From assembly GCF_003350405.1 (NCBI RefSeq), contig NZ_QQAW01000001.1, forward strand, positions 434,001 to 498,000: a stretch of 64,000 nt of DNA, in the 5' to 3' direction. This document shows, in pieces, positions 26,441-35,462 of this stretch. The notes beneath the pieces were generated by a model. It did not search any database and was not told the origin of the DNA. It saw nothing but the letters and a program-made list of their open reading frames with translations. The DNA comes from Gluconacetobacter liquefaciens (GTDB taxonomy: Bacteria > Pseudomonadota > Alphaproteobacteria > Acetobacterales > Acetobacteraceae). Position 1 is the stretch's first letter. The number at the start of each line of letters is the position of its first letter. The position numbers and the translations under genes were made by a program.

Positions 26441-29400
26441 GTGCGTCATACTCTCCGTTACTCCCTTCTCCTTTCCGCATCGCTGTGCGTTCCCACGCTC
26501 GCGTCGGCCCGGCCCCTGGCCTTCGACCTGCCGGCCCAGCCTCTCGCTGCGGCGGTCGTTTCCTACGATCGCCTGGCAGGCGTTCAGGTTATTCTTGACG
26601 GTGCCATTGCCCAAGGAGTCATGTCCCAGCCGGTACGCGGCATGATGGAGCCGGAAGAAGCGCTGTCGCGGATGCTGCGTGGAACGGGGATTTCCGTGGC
26701 CTCGCGCGACGGCAGCGTTATCACGCTGGCACCGGCCCGTGCGGCGGGCCACGGCACGATCTCGGGCCGCGTCGTCAATACGGCGACCGGACAGTATCTT
26801 CGCAATGCGGAAATCCATGTCGAAAACACCAATATCGCGACATATGCTGATGAAGACGGGGCCTTTCGCCTCGCGGACGTGCCGGCGGGAAAAGCGAATA
26901 TCGTCGTCCGCTATACGGGCCTGAAAGATGCTAGGGCGACCGTCTTCGTCGCGGCTGGAAAAACCCTGTCTCATAACGTCGATATGATTCCGCTACCTTT
27001 TTCCGGAGCGAGCAACGGCCAGGTGGTAACGGTGACAGGTGTGCGTTCGGGCGAGGCCGCTGCGCTGATGAAGCGCCGGCTCTCCATGAATGCGGTCAAC
27101 GCCATCGATGCGGACAATTTCGGGGCATTGACCATGGGCGATGTCGGTGAGTTCATGAAGAACATGCCGGGCGTTTCGCTGGATTATACGGAAGTCGATG
27201 CAAGTGCCGTGCGGATCGGCGGCCTGGACCCAAAATACTCGCTCTTCACCCTGGATGGCGCACGCATGGCCACCGCCACGTCCAACAACAATGCAGGCCG
27301 CCAGAACTCCTTCGAACAGATGTCGATCACCGGCATATCGCGTATCGAACTCAATAATACGCTGACGGCCGCCATGGACGCCGATGCGCCGGGTGGCTCC
27401 ATCAACCTTGTCAGCAAATACGCATTCGAGCGCCGGAGGAGGGTCCTGCAGGCGCAGGTCGGCGGTATCGGCACGTCGGATTCCAGCTTCGCCCCAACCT
27501 ATATGTCTGATGACCGCAAACATGGAACGATCTTTCCATCGGGCCAGGCGAGCTATGCAGACGTTTTTTTCGGGGGACGCCTGGGGGTCGCCGTCAGCGG
27601 CAGCTACAATGCCAATTTCGTCGAACAGGACCGGGTCCAGACCGACTGGTCCTATCTGCCCGACGGCACCGTCATGCCCTACCGCGTCATGTGGCGTCCG
27701 GGCCCGAAATTCACCCACCGCGAGGCCGTCAACGGTGCGGTCGACTACAAGATCAGCGACCGGCTGTCTCTGGGGATACGTGGGTCATGGTCCTTTTACG
27801 ATGTCGAGTACTATAACCAGTACACGTATCTGACATTCGGCACGACAAGCAAAAGCTACGCGGCCCCCGGTTCGACGCCGACACATATCGTGGTGAATCC
27901 GCAAGGCACCAAGACCAACGTCAATACGCAATATTCGCATCGCTACGCCGGTACGCCGACCATGATCGCTACGCCGAAACTTGAATACAAGGACGATGCA
28001 TGGGATGTGACGCTCCGTGGAGCGTATTCCAGTTCGGAATTCAACTTCCGCGACGGCAGTAACGGTTTCTTCGTTCGTGACGATAGCCAGCTTTCGAATA
28101 TCGGCTTCACGCTCGACCGTGCATCGTCCGAGTCTCCCGCCTATATGTTGCAGCAGACCGCCGGGCAGTCATGGAGTGTGCCCACCAACTGGTCGCCGGT
28201 ACAGAATTCGGTGCGCACGTCCCAATCGAACGCGCTTGACCATCAATATGGCGGTAATCTCGATATCAAAAGAAAGGTCAATGCCGGACCAGTCCAACTG
28301 GCGCTGATGGCTGGTGGCAGCATTCGTACCAATGAATGGTCTACGAACGAAGGCGCTTACAAATTATATAATTATACCGGTTCGGGAAGCGATTCGACTA
28401 TTCCCTATACGAACCACTATCAGTTCGCGATCGATGGTTTCAATGCCGGCAATTTCAACAACCAGAACTGGCGTGCCGACAACAATTATGCGACATGGAG
28501 CCTTTTTCGCGAACATCCCGAATATTTCACACCGGACACCGTCGGTAATCTGACCCGTCAATACGCAAATAATCATCGGGTCAAGGAAACGATCGACGCG
28601 GCGTATATGGAATTCCAGGGGCAGTGGCGCAAGCTCAAGTTCGATTTCGGTGCGCGTTATGAAGGAACCCACGAGGGTACGCTCGTTGCGCAGACGCGCT
28701 CGGCGGCAGAAGTGGCCGCTGCTGGATACGCGGCGAATAGTGTCAATGGTGTAAACTACCAGTATTATAACGGTCATCAGCTCTGGAAGACCAGCGATTA
28801 CGGAAACTGGTTCCTCAGCGGCGGCCTGAAATATGATATCACCCGCCATCTTCTGGCCCAGTTCGCATTCAGCCAATCCATTCTGCGCCCCGATTACGGC
28901 AATATGGGAGGGGCGATCTCGGTCAACGACTCGACCCAGATCGTCACCGTGCCCAACCCGCTGCTGCGGCCGGAGCAGGCCACGAAATATTACGTCAGTC
29001 TGCAATATTATGTGGAACCGGCAGGTATCTTCGCGGCATCGGCCTATCGCCTCGACGTCAGGGATCTGCAACAGACAGGCATGACCATTCTGCCCCAGCA
29101 GGCAGGGTACAAGGACAGCGATTATAGCGGCTATACCTATGTCAGCACGGTCAATCTACCGGGCGTTCACAGTACGAACGGCGTGACGCTGGAGTTCGAC
29201 CGGCAGTTGACCTTTCTTCCCGGCGCACTCAAGGGGCTGGGTCTGCGCGGGTCGTGGAACTGGGTCGATCCGGACAGCATCCGCGTCAATCTTCCGGAAT
29301 ATTCGGCCAATTGGGGCATTCGCTATGCCTATGGACCGGTCGATCTCCAGTTCACGGGGAACTATCAGTCGCGTTACCGCGTGAGCGCACTCAGCAACAC

Positions 29401-29617
29401 GCCCACGACGGCGAATAACGGCATTCTCTATCATGCGGACCGGTTCCTGTGGAATGTCAGCGCCAGCTACAAGGTATCCAGAATGTTCGCCTTGCAGATC
29501 GCCGGGCGGAATATCTTCAATGCGCCGGATATCGTCTATTCGAACACGCGCAGGAGAGTGCAGCTTTACAGTGTCTACGGCTCGATGTGGAACGTTGCCC
29601 TCAAGGGCACATTCTGA
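26441..29617 (+). CDS. TonB-dependent receptor with STN signalling domain (transducer type)
   Basis: 1058 aa outer-membrane receptor. Order: signal peptide (MRHTLRYSLLLSASLCVPTL), STN/secretin domain (about 25-100: FDLPAQPLAAAVVSYDRLAG, MLRGTGISVASRDGSVITL), carboxypeptidase-regulatory-like domain (about 105-190), plug (about 215-330: VGEFMKNMPGVSLDYTEVDA, GGLDPKYSLFTLDGARMA, DADAPGGSINLVSKYAF), 22-strand barrel ending in Phe. The STN domain fits surface signalling to FecR. The GTG start has AGG upstream. The gene is visibly richer in AT-ending codons than its neighbours (for example around 28360-28400), which suggests acquisition. The ligand is unknown; genomic context suggests an organic phosphoester or its product. 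Confidence 0.94.
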   Translation: MRHTLRYSLLLSASLCVPTLASARPLAFDLPAQPLAAAVVSYDRLAGVQVILDGAIAQGVMSQPVRGMMEPEEALSRMLRGTGISVASRDGSVITLAPARAAGHGTISGRVVNTATGQYLRNAEIHVENTNIATYADEDGAFRLADVPAGKANIVVRYTGLKDARATVFVAAGKTLSHNVDMIPLPFSGASNGQVVTVTGVRSGEAAALMKRRLSMNAVNAIDADNFGALTMGDVGEFMKNMPGVSLDYTEVDASAVRIGGLDPKYSLFTLDGARMATATSNNNAGRQNSFEQMSITGISRIELNNTLTAAMDADAPGGSINLVSKYAFERRRRVLQAQVGGIGTSDSSFAPTYMSDDRKHGTIFPSGQASYADVFFGGRLGVAVSGSYNANFVEQDRVQTDWSYLPDGTVMPYRVMWRPGPKFTHREAVNGAVDYKISDRLSLGIRGSWSFYDVEYYNQYTYLTFGTTSKSYAAPGSTPTHIVVNPQGTKTNVNTQYSHRYAGTPTMIATPKLEYKDDAWDVTLRGAYSSSEFNFRDGSNGFFVRDDSQLSNIGFTLDRASSESPAYMLQQTAGQSWSVPTNWSPVQNSVRTSQSNALDHQYGGNLDIKRKVNAGPVQLALMAGGSIRTNEWSTNEGAYKLYNYTGSGSDSTIPYTNHYQFAIDGFNAGNFNNQNWRADNNYATWSLFREHPEYFTPDTVGNLTRQYANNHRVKETIDAAYMEFQGQWRKLKFDFGARYEGTHEGTLVAQTRSAAEVAAAGYAANSVNGVNYQYYNGHQLWKTSDYGNWFLSGGLKYDITRHLLAQFAFSQSILRPDYGNMGGAISVNDSTQIVTVPNPLLRPEQATKYYVSLQYYVEPAGIFAASAYRLDVRDLQQTGMTILPQQAGYKDSDYSGYTYVSTVNLPGVHSTNGVTLEFDRQLTFLPGALKGLGLRGSWNWVDPDSIRVNLPEYSANWGIRYAYGPVDLQFTGNYQSRYRVSALSNTPTTANNGILYHADRFLWNVSASYKVSRMFALQIAGRNIFNAPDIVYSNTRRRVQLYSVYGSMWNVALKGTF

Positions 29618-29641
29618 ATGGCCGCCCCGTTGGAAAAAACG

Positions 29642-30808
29642 ATGAAGATCCTGTCCGTCATTCTGGCGCTGGCCATTGCCTTCCCGGTTCCAGGAGGGCA
29701 CGCCGCGTCCCGTCGGCCGGCGACCGACCTCCCGCTTACGCAGAATGGCGGAACGTGGTCCTCCGGTCACGTCCAGGGAATCGCAGTCGATGTGAAAGGA
29801 GGATATATATACTATTCTTTCACAAATCTCCTCGCCAGGTACGATTTCAGCGGCAGGCTCGTCGGTACGCTTGTCGGCTGGGACGGCCATCTTGGTGACC
29901 TCGATTTCAATCCGGCGGATGGCAAGGTCTATGGCTCGCTCGAATATAAGGACAAGCGGGCATTTTACATTGCCGTGATCGACGCCAGCCGCATCGACCG
30001 TGTGGGGATAGACGCCGGACAGAGCGGCATACTCGGTGCCGTCTATCTGCCCGAGGTCGCAAAGGATTATTCCACGGGTCTCGATCGCGGGCCGTCAGGG
30101 CGCGTGCCCGATCCGGATGCCTTTCCTGCCCATCGCTACGGCTGTTCGGGTATAGACGGCGTCGCGTTCGGTCCCGAATTCGGGCACGAGGCCGGCCCAC
30201 TCTATCTGACGGTCGCTTACGGCATCTATGGCGATACCCGGCGCGACGATAACGATCATCAGGTGTTGGTCCAGTATGACGTGACGCACTGGTCACGATA
30301 CAACCGGCCGGTCGCGGATGCCCTGCGTCGCCATGATGGCCCCGCCGCGGTTCACGGCAAGTATTTCGTCCGAACTGGCAATACGCGGTACGGTGTCCAG
30401 AACCTGGCCTATGATCCGTTCCTCCGACGCTGGTTCCTGGGCGTCTACCAGGGGAGCAAGCCCGCGTTCCCCAATTACCTTCTGTTCGCCGTCGACGCCG
30501 CCGCAACTCCTGGGCTGACCGATCTCGTGGGGGTGCCCGGTCCAGGCGGAAAGGGCTGGGAAAAGGGGCGGGTGTTGCCCCTGGCCTCGGACGGTCTGGT
30601 CGATGATGCGACCGGTATCCGTGGATGGGCCCAGAAGGCCGATGTCGGTTTTCAGCCCGTTGGAGGCGGCCTGTATTACCTGGTGCGAAATTCCGGAGAG
30701 AAAGGGCGGCAGACCGCGGATCTGACGCTTATGCGATGGACCGGAGAGGCAGCCCGTCCCTTCGAACCCGCGAAGACGGGGCCGGTCCCTTCCGCCGACC
30801 TGCAATGA
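29642..30808 (+). CDS. secreted beta-propeller-like protein of unknown function
   Basis: 388 aa from ATG 29642. The signal peptide MKILSVILALAIAFPVPGGH is followed by repeated strand-rich segments resembling propeller blades: GIAVDVKGGYIYYSFTNLLA, LGDLDFNPADGKVYGSLEYK, GVAFGPEFGHEAGPLYLTVA, NLAYDPFLRRWFLGVYQGSK. Cysteine is almost absent. An ATG abutting the receptor stop (29618) is in frame but would place charged residues before the signal peptide. It lies between a TonB receptor and a phosphoesterase gene in one apparent operon, so a role in substrate capture or hydrolysis outside the cytoplasm is likely (inference). Confidence 0.8.
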   Translation: MKILSVILALAIAFPVPGGHAASRRPATDLPLTQNGGTWSSGHVQGIAVDVKGGYIYYSFTNLLARYDFSGRLVGTLVGWDGHLGDLDFNPADGKVYGSLEYKDKRAFYIAVIDASRIDRVGIDAGQSGILGAVYLPEVAKDYSTGLDRGPSGRVPDPDAFPAHRYGCSGIDGVAFGPEFGHEAGPLYLTVAYGIYGDTRRDDNDHQVLVQYDVTHWSRYNRPVADALRRHDGPAAVHGKYFVRTGNTRYGVQNLAYDPFLRRWFLGVYQGSKPAFPNYLLFAVDAAATPGLTDLVGVPGPGGKGWEKGRVLPLASDGLVDDATGIRGWAQKADVGFQPVGGGLYYLVRNSGEKGRQTADLTLMRWTGEAARPFEPAKTGPVPSADLQ

Positions 30809-30848
30809 ATTGACCGCCCGGTAAGGCGCAGTGAAAGGATCGTAGATC

Positions 30849-32303
30849 ATGGCTGACTGGACTCCCTTTACCCGCCGGCGGCTGGTAACGGACGGCGCGC
30901 GGCTGGCGGCTTTCATGTCGGCTTCGACATTGATGCCGCCGAATGTCCGCAGGCTCATGGCACAGCCGCCGAAGCGGGCGCCGTCGCTGCAAGACATCAA
31001 GCATGTCGTCCTGCTGATGCAGGAGAATCGGTCGTTCGATCATTATTTCGGAACACTCTCGGGCGTGCGCGGTTTCGCGGACCCTGCGGCGATGACGCTT
31101 GCTAATGGAAAAAGCGTCTTTTACCAGCCTGACATGGAAAATCCGGACGGCTATCTCCTGCCCTTTCACCTGGACAGCCAGTCGACGAATGCCCAGAAGT
31201 TGCCATCGACCAGCCATGCGTGGAATGTGCAGCATGCGGCGTGGAATGGCGGGCGCATGGACGGGTGGTTATCGGCGCACCGCAAGGTGGATGGCGAGAA
31301 TGCGCCTTATGTGATGGGGTATTTCCGGCGCGAGGATATTCCGTTCCATTATGCGCTGGCCGAAGCCTTTACCATCTGCGATTCCTATCACTGCTCCGTC
31401 ATGGGGCCGACGGGTCCGAACCGGCTCTATGCCATGACCGGCACGCTCGACCCGGACGGGACCGGCGGAGGCCCCGTTACCAGCAACAAACGTTTCCCGC
31501 TGGGCGAATTCGGCTGGACGACCTACCCCGAACGCCTGGAAGAGGCCGGGATAAGCTGGCGTATTTACCAGTACGGCCACAAGGGACAGCGCACGCATAA
31601 TATCCTGACAGCCTTTTCGCGTTTCCGCGATGCGGCACCAGGCTCGTCACTGTATGTCCGGGGCATGCCGGATGCCTCGGATGGCGCATTCGAATACGAT
31701 GCCCTGCATGATCGTCTGCCGACGGTATCCTGGATCTGTCCCAGCCCCGAAGTCTGCGAGCATCCCGACTGGCTGCCGGCTAGCGGCGCCCACTTCATCG
31801 CCAGCAAGCTCGATGCCCTGGCTGCCAATCCCGATGTATGGGCCAAGACGGTGTTCATCCTCAATTATGACGAGAATGACGGTCTTTTCGATCACGTCGC
31901 GCCCCCGGTTCCGCCGGAGGGTACGCCGCATGAATTCGTCGGCGGTCTGCCGATCGGCGGCGGCTTCCGCGTGCCCTGCATCATCGTCTCGCCGTGGACG
32001 GCGGGCGGCTGGGTATGCAGCCAGCCCTTCGATCACACCTCCACCCTGCAATTTCTCGAACGCCTGACCGGCGTGCGCGAGCCCAATATTTCGCCCTGGC
32101 GTCGCCAGACCTTCGGCGACCTGACCTCGGCCTTCCGCTTCGGCGAGGCCCCTGGGCACATACCGGCGATGCCCGATACGGCTGCCCTGTTGCAGAACGC
32201 CCGTTACACGGCGTCGTCAATGCCGCCGCCGCCCGTCCCTGGGTCCGACCAGAGCCCGCCGGTCCAGGAGGCCGGGCTTCGCAGGCATACGCCGCGATCA
32301 TGA
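30849..32303 (+). CDS. phospholipase C / acid phosphatase family phosphoesterase (exported)
   Basis: 484 aa alkaline-phosphatase-superfamily phosphoesterase (phosphoesterase family PF04185 type). Seen: KHVVLLMQENRSFDHYFGTL (metal-binding Glu-Asn near 56-62), YHCSVMGPTGPNRLYAMTG, NYDENDGLFDHVAPP (second metal site, about 340) and CIIVSPWTAGGWVCSQPFDH. The N-terminus TPFTRRRLVTDGARLAAF looks like a Tat-type signal. It is shorter than PlcC-type enzymes (about 700 aa) and lacks their C-terminal domains, closer to AcpA-like acid phosphatases. It would release phosphate or a headgroup outside the cytoplasmic membrane. Downstream genes follow closely. Confidence 0.9.
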   Translation: MADWTPFTRRRLVTDGARLAAFMSASTLMPPNVRRLMAQPPKRAPSLQDIKHVVLLMQENRSFDHYFGTLSGVRGFADPAAMTLANGKSVFYQPDMENPDGYLLPFHLDSQSTNAQKLPSTSHAWNVQHAAWNGGRMDGWLSAHRKVDGENAPYVMGYFRREDIPFHYALAEAFTICDSYHCSVMGPTGPNRLYAMTGTLDPDGTGGGPVTSNKRFPLGEFGWTTYPERLEEAGISWRIYQYGHKGQRTHNILTAFSRFRDAAPGSSLYVRGMPDASDGAFEYDALHDRLPTVSWICPSPEVCEHPDWLPASGAHFIASKLDALAANPDVWAKTVFILNYDENDGLFDHVAPPVPPEGTPHEFVGGLPIGGGFRVPCIIVSPWTAGGWVCSQPFDHTSTLQFLERLTGVREPNISPWRRQTFGDLTSAFRFGEAPGHIPAMPDTAALLQNARYTASSMPPPPVPGSDQSPPVQEAGLRRHTPRS

Positions 32304-32320
32304 CGGCCCGCTCGCGCTGA

Positions 32321-32686
32321 GTGCTTCGCGTCGTCGCGGCCGGATTGACGGCCACGCTGTCCCTTTCGGCCTATGCGGACCCTTCGCGCGAACCGGCGGG
32401 ATACGAACCATCCGTCACGGCCGGACGGGTCCGGTCTGGCATGGCGCTGTATGCCGAGCGCTGTCGCCCCTGTCATGATAACAGGGAGGGAAACCTCGAC
32501 GCGGCCCCGCCGCTGGCCGGGCGGGATTTCCGCGAAAAATGGGGCAATCGTCGGGATGCGCTCTATGCGAAGATAAAAATGTCCATGCCGCAGGACGAGC
32601 CGGGGGTACTCTCCGCCGCGGCGGTCTCGGACATCGTGGCCGCGCTGTTCGCCGGGCATACCGCGAAAGCCGATGTCGCGAACTGA
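32321..32686 (+). CDS. small monohaem cytochrome c
   Basis: 121 aa exported class I cytochrome c. The signal peptide MLRVVAAGLTATLSLSAYA is followed by a single haem motif CRPCH (about 47-51), a conserved GRDF loop and a probable axial Met in KMSMPQDEPG. GTG start 17 nt after the phosphoesterase stop. Electron carrier in the periplasm; the presence of a cytochrome in a phosphoesterase operon is unusual and suggests an oxidative step, or that this part belongs to a larger respiratory reaction not visible here. Confidence 0.88.
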   Translation: MLRVVAAGLTATLSLSAYADPSREPAGYEPSVTAGRVRSGMALYAERCRPCHDNREGNLDAAPPLAGRDFREKWGNRRDALYAKIKMSMPQDEPGVLSAAAVSDIVAALFAGHTAKADVAN

Positions 32687-32737
32687 CGGAAACGGGTAGA
32701 AAGGTTGTTTCTTCGGGGCGCAGGCCGAGGTGCGATC

Positions 32738-33586
32738 ATGTCCATAAGGCTCTGGAGGAATGCCCTGCTCCTGTCGGCGGTCGTCCTGATCGCGCCGTCA
32801 GCCTGGGCAGGCGCGGCTGGGACGGAACCGGCGGGAAGCCTGCCGGCACGGCGTCCCGCCGCAGATCCGGTGTCCAATGCGCGGCTTTTCACGTTGGTGC
32901 TGGGTGACGGCGCGCGTCAGCGGGTTCTTTTCAGTGCGCCTCCCGATGCGCGGGGCACGCTGGTCATGCTGCCGGGCGGGTCCGGGCAGATCGGCCTGCA
33001 GGACGACGGGCAGATCCGCCACGGCGATAATTTCGTCGTGCGGACCCGTACGCTCTGGCTCCGGCGCGGTTATGCGGTGCTGCTCGCCGATGCCGTCGAT
33101 GGGATGAACCTGCGGGGCCTGCGCAGTTCGCCGCGTTACGCGGCGGTCGTGGAGGCGCTGGTCGATTTCGCCCATGCGCACATGGCCGGTCCGGTCTTTC
33201 TGCTCGGCACCAGCCAGGGGGCGATCGCGGCCATGAACGGTGCGGCCCATGCGCCGACCGGCCGCGTGGCCGGCGTGGTGCTGACGGAATCGGTGTCGGT
33301 GATGGGCGGCAGTCGCGAGACCGTCTTCAGCGCCGATCCCGGCCAGGTCCGTATCCCGGTCCTGATCGTCGGCAATCGTGACGATCGGTGCAACGTCGCG
33401 CCACCCGGTGCCGTGCCGGACATCGCCGCCGCGCTCGACCACAGCCCGGATGTGCGGGTGCTGTCCGTGTCGGGCGGTCAGACGCGAAGCCGGCAAAATT
33501 GCGGCTCCCTCACGCCCCATGGCTATTATGGTATCGAGGTCCCGACCGTGGATGCGATCATCCGCTGGCTGGACGGCCATCGCTGA
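32738..33586 (+). CDS. exported alpha/beta-hydrolase-like protein
   Basis: 282 aa from ATG 32738 (GAGG upstream). Signal peptide MSIRLWRNALLLSAVVLIAP, cleaved near AWAG-A. Nucleophile elbow in LLGTSQGAIAAMNG (GxSxG: G-T-S-Q-G), an acidic residue in IVGNRDDRCN and a late His in SLTPHGYYGIE, a plausible Ser-Asp-His triad. Related to dienelactone-hydrolase/PGAP1-like esterases; the substrate is unknown. Fourth gene downstream of the TonB receptor, 51 bp after the cytochrome gene. Confidence 0.8.
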   Translation: MSIRLWRNALLLSAVVLIAPSAWAGAAGTEPAGSLPARRPAADPVSNARLFTLVLGDGARQRVLFSAPPDARGTLVMLPGGSGQIGLQDDGQIRHGDNFVVRTRTLWLRRGYAVLLADAVDGMNLRGLRSSPRYAAVVEALVDFAHAHMAGPVFLLGTSQGAIAAMNGAAHAPTGRVAGVVLTESVSVMGGSRETVFSADPGQVRIPVLIVGNRDDRCNVAPPGAVPDIAAALDHSPDVRVLSVSGGQTRSRQNCGSLTPHGYYGIEVPTVDAIIRWLDGHR

Positions 33587-33622
33587 CGGCACCCGCCGCC
33601 CGGCAATGAGGAAGGAGACGGC

Positions 33623-33688
33623 ATGCCGAGGATGCGGCCACGCGCCATCGGTTCCACCGGTCGACGCCGAAAAGATCCATGCGTTTAG
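33623..33688 (+). CDS. possible 21-codon leader peptide before the extensin-like gene
   Basis: ATG 33623 has an ideal AAGGAG (33612-33617) at 5-nt spacing and encodes a very basic 21-residue peptide (MPRMRPRAIGSTGRRRKDPC then V). It ends 10 nt inside the extensin-like gene, whose own start at 33679 lacks a good ribosome-binding site. Translation coupling is a reasonable reading; no homology support. Confidence 0.35.
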   Translation: MPRMRPRAIGSTGRRRKDPCV

Positions 33689-34365
33689 GCCGTCTTTTCA
33701 TCCTGTCCGTCTGTGCGGCCATGGTTGCCTTGGCCGTGTTTCACCGACGCTGGCTGCCGCCGGCCTACGATCCCACCCAGCCCCTCGATCTCGCGGCGGC
33801 ATGGACGTTCATGACGCCCCTGAAACTTCGCCTGCTGTCCGCGTCCCCCGAATTGTGTCGCGCAGCCCTCCTCACATCCCGGCTACCTGTTCGGGAACAC
33901 GCGCACAGCGGCACCGCGGCCTGTCCGCTGGAGGGCGTCTATACGGTTGGTGGTGGCGCGGTTTCGCTCCTGCCTGCCAGTTTCCTGGCATCGTGCAGTC
34001 TGGCGGTGCGCTGGTCTCTGTTCGAAAGCCAGGTCGCAGAGCCGGTGACGCAGGCCGTGCTCCATACCGGCCTTTCGCGCATCCGGCATGTCGGCAGCTT
34101 CGCCTGCCGCGATGTCCGCGATCGCCCGGGTGCGCAGAGCAGCCATGCCACTGCCGACGCGATCGACGTGTCCGCGTTCGTCCTGGATGACGGCAGGGAA
34201 ATTCCGGTCAGCGCATGGAATGCGTCAGCGCCCGTCGGCCTTTATCTGCACCGGATGCGCGACCGGGCCTGCCGCGTGTTCGGTACCGTCCTGTCGCCCG
34301 ACTACAACAGCCTGCATGCCAGCCACTTCCATCTTCAGGCCACCGGCTTCGGTCTCTGCCGCTGA
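33679..34365 (+). CDS. extensin-like / LAS-type metallopeptidase-fold protein
   Basis: 228 aa with one N-terminal membrane anchor (LFILSVCAAMVALAVF) and an extensin-like C-terminal domain (PF06904 type): LRLLSASPELCRAAL, GSFACRDV, SSHATADAIDVSAFVL, then LHRMRDRACRVFGTVLSPDY and HASHFHLQATGFGLCR. The SxHxxxxAxD and HxxHFH patterns are those of zinc-dependent LAS peptidases such as VanY and MepA, so a cell-wall peptidase role is possible. Conserved cysteines may form disulfides in the periplasm. Probably translationally coupled to a small upstream reading frame. Confidence 0.82.
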   Translation: MRLGRLFILSVCAAMVALAVFHRRWLPPAYDPTQPLDLAAAWTFMTPLKLRLLSASPELCRAALLTSRLPVREHAHSGTAACPLEGVYTVGGGAVSLLPASFLASCSLAVRWSLFESQVAEPVTQAVLHTGLSRIRHVGSFACRDVRDRPGAQSSHATADAIDVSAFVLDDGREIPVSAWNASAPVGLYLHRMRDRACRVFGTVLSPDYNSLHASHFHLQATGFGLCR

Positions 34366-34405
34366 CCGGCTCGCGCCTGCCTCGCATTGGGGCAGGCCGG
34401 CCGCG

Positions 34406-35362
34406 TCAGGGCGCGCTCGCCTGGTCCAGTTCCACGATGTCCCGTTCCTCCAGCGCCAATGCGGCGGCTTTCGCGAAACTCTCCACATGGCTGCGTTTGG
34501 TGGCGCTGGCGATCGGTGTCGTGACACCCTCGCGGGCGATCAGCCACGCCAGCGCCACTTCCGCGTCGCTCGCGCCATGCCGGGCCGCGACGGCATCGAG
34601 CGCCGCAAGAATGCGCATGCCCCGCACATCGAGATATTTCCCGACCCCTTCGCCGCGCGTGCTTTGGCCCAGATCGTCCTTGCTGCGATATTTCCCGGAC
34701 AGAAAACCCGAGGCGAGGCTGTAATAGGTGACGACCCCCAGCCCTTCGCGGATGCACAGGTCGCGCAGCGCCCCGTCGAAGCTGTTCCGGTCGTAGAGGT
34801 TATACTCAGGCTGGAGCACCTGATAGGCCGGCAGGTTCTGTGCCCGCGCCACATGCAAAGCCTCGTCCAGTTGCGTGGCATCGAGGTTGGAAGCTCCGAT
34901 GGCGCGGATCTTGCCGGCCTTGAGCAGCTTGTCATACGCACCCAGTGTTTCGGCATAGGGCGTGTGCAGGTCCGGCCAGTGGGAGAAATAAAGGTCGATC
35001 CGCTCGATCCCCAGCCGCGCGAGCGAGGCATCGACAGCCTGGAGAATCCAGCTTTCCGACAGGCCCTTGTGGCCCGGCACGCCCATGTCGGAGCCGACCT
35101 TGGTAAAGATCTTCACCTTGTCGCGCATGCCGGGGCGCGCCTTCAGCCAGTTGCCGATGATCGTTTCCGACTCGCCGCCCTTGTTGCCCGGCGCCCAGGC
35201 CGAATAGACGTCGGCGGTGTCGATGGCATCGAACCCGTGATCGACGAAGGCATCGAGCACATCGAAGCTCGCCTTCTCGTCGATCGTCCAGCCGAAGACA
35301 TTGCCACCGAAGACGATCGGTGCGATCTCGAAGCCGGTCCGGCCCAGGGAACGTTTCTTCAT
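34406..35362 (-). CDS. aldo/keto reductase
   Basis: 318 aa NADPH-dependent oxidoreductase of the AKR superfamily (general stress protein 69/YajO-like clade). Seen: LGRTGFEIAPIVFGGNVFGW at the N-terminus, catalytic Asp and Tyr in DTADVYSAW, Lys in IFTKVGSD, His in YFSHWPDLH, and GASNLDATQLDEAL. Monocistronic appearance; it converges with the extensin-like gene (40 bp between stops) and is 93 bp downstream of the porin stop. Substrate not deducible. Confidence 0.93.
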   Translation of the reverse strand: MKKRSLGRTGFEIAPIVFGGNVFGWTIDEKASFDVLDAFVDHGFDAIDTADVYSAWAPGNKGGESETIIGNWLKARPGMRDKVKIFTKVGSDMGVPGHKGLSESWILQAVDASLARLGIERIDLYFSHWPDLHTPYAETLGAYDKLLKAGKIRAIGASNLDATQLDEALHVARAQNLPAYQVLQPEYNLYDRNSFDGALRDLCIREGLGVVTYYSLASGFLSGKYRSKDDLGQSTRGEGVGKYLDVRGMRILAALDAVAARHGASDAEVALAWLIAREGVTTPIASATKRSHVESFAKAAALALEERDIVELDQASAP

Positions 35363-35462
35363 GGCGTTGGCTCTCCTGTCTTGCTGTTGCCAGGGCGGTG
35401 AATGGGGAGATTACCCATCCCAATCCGGGCCGCGCGGTTCCCCGCCGCGGCCCGGCACGGCA

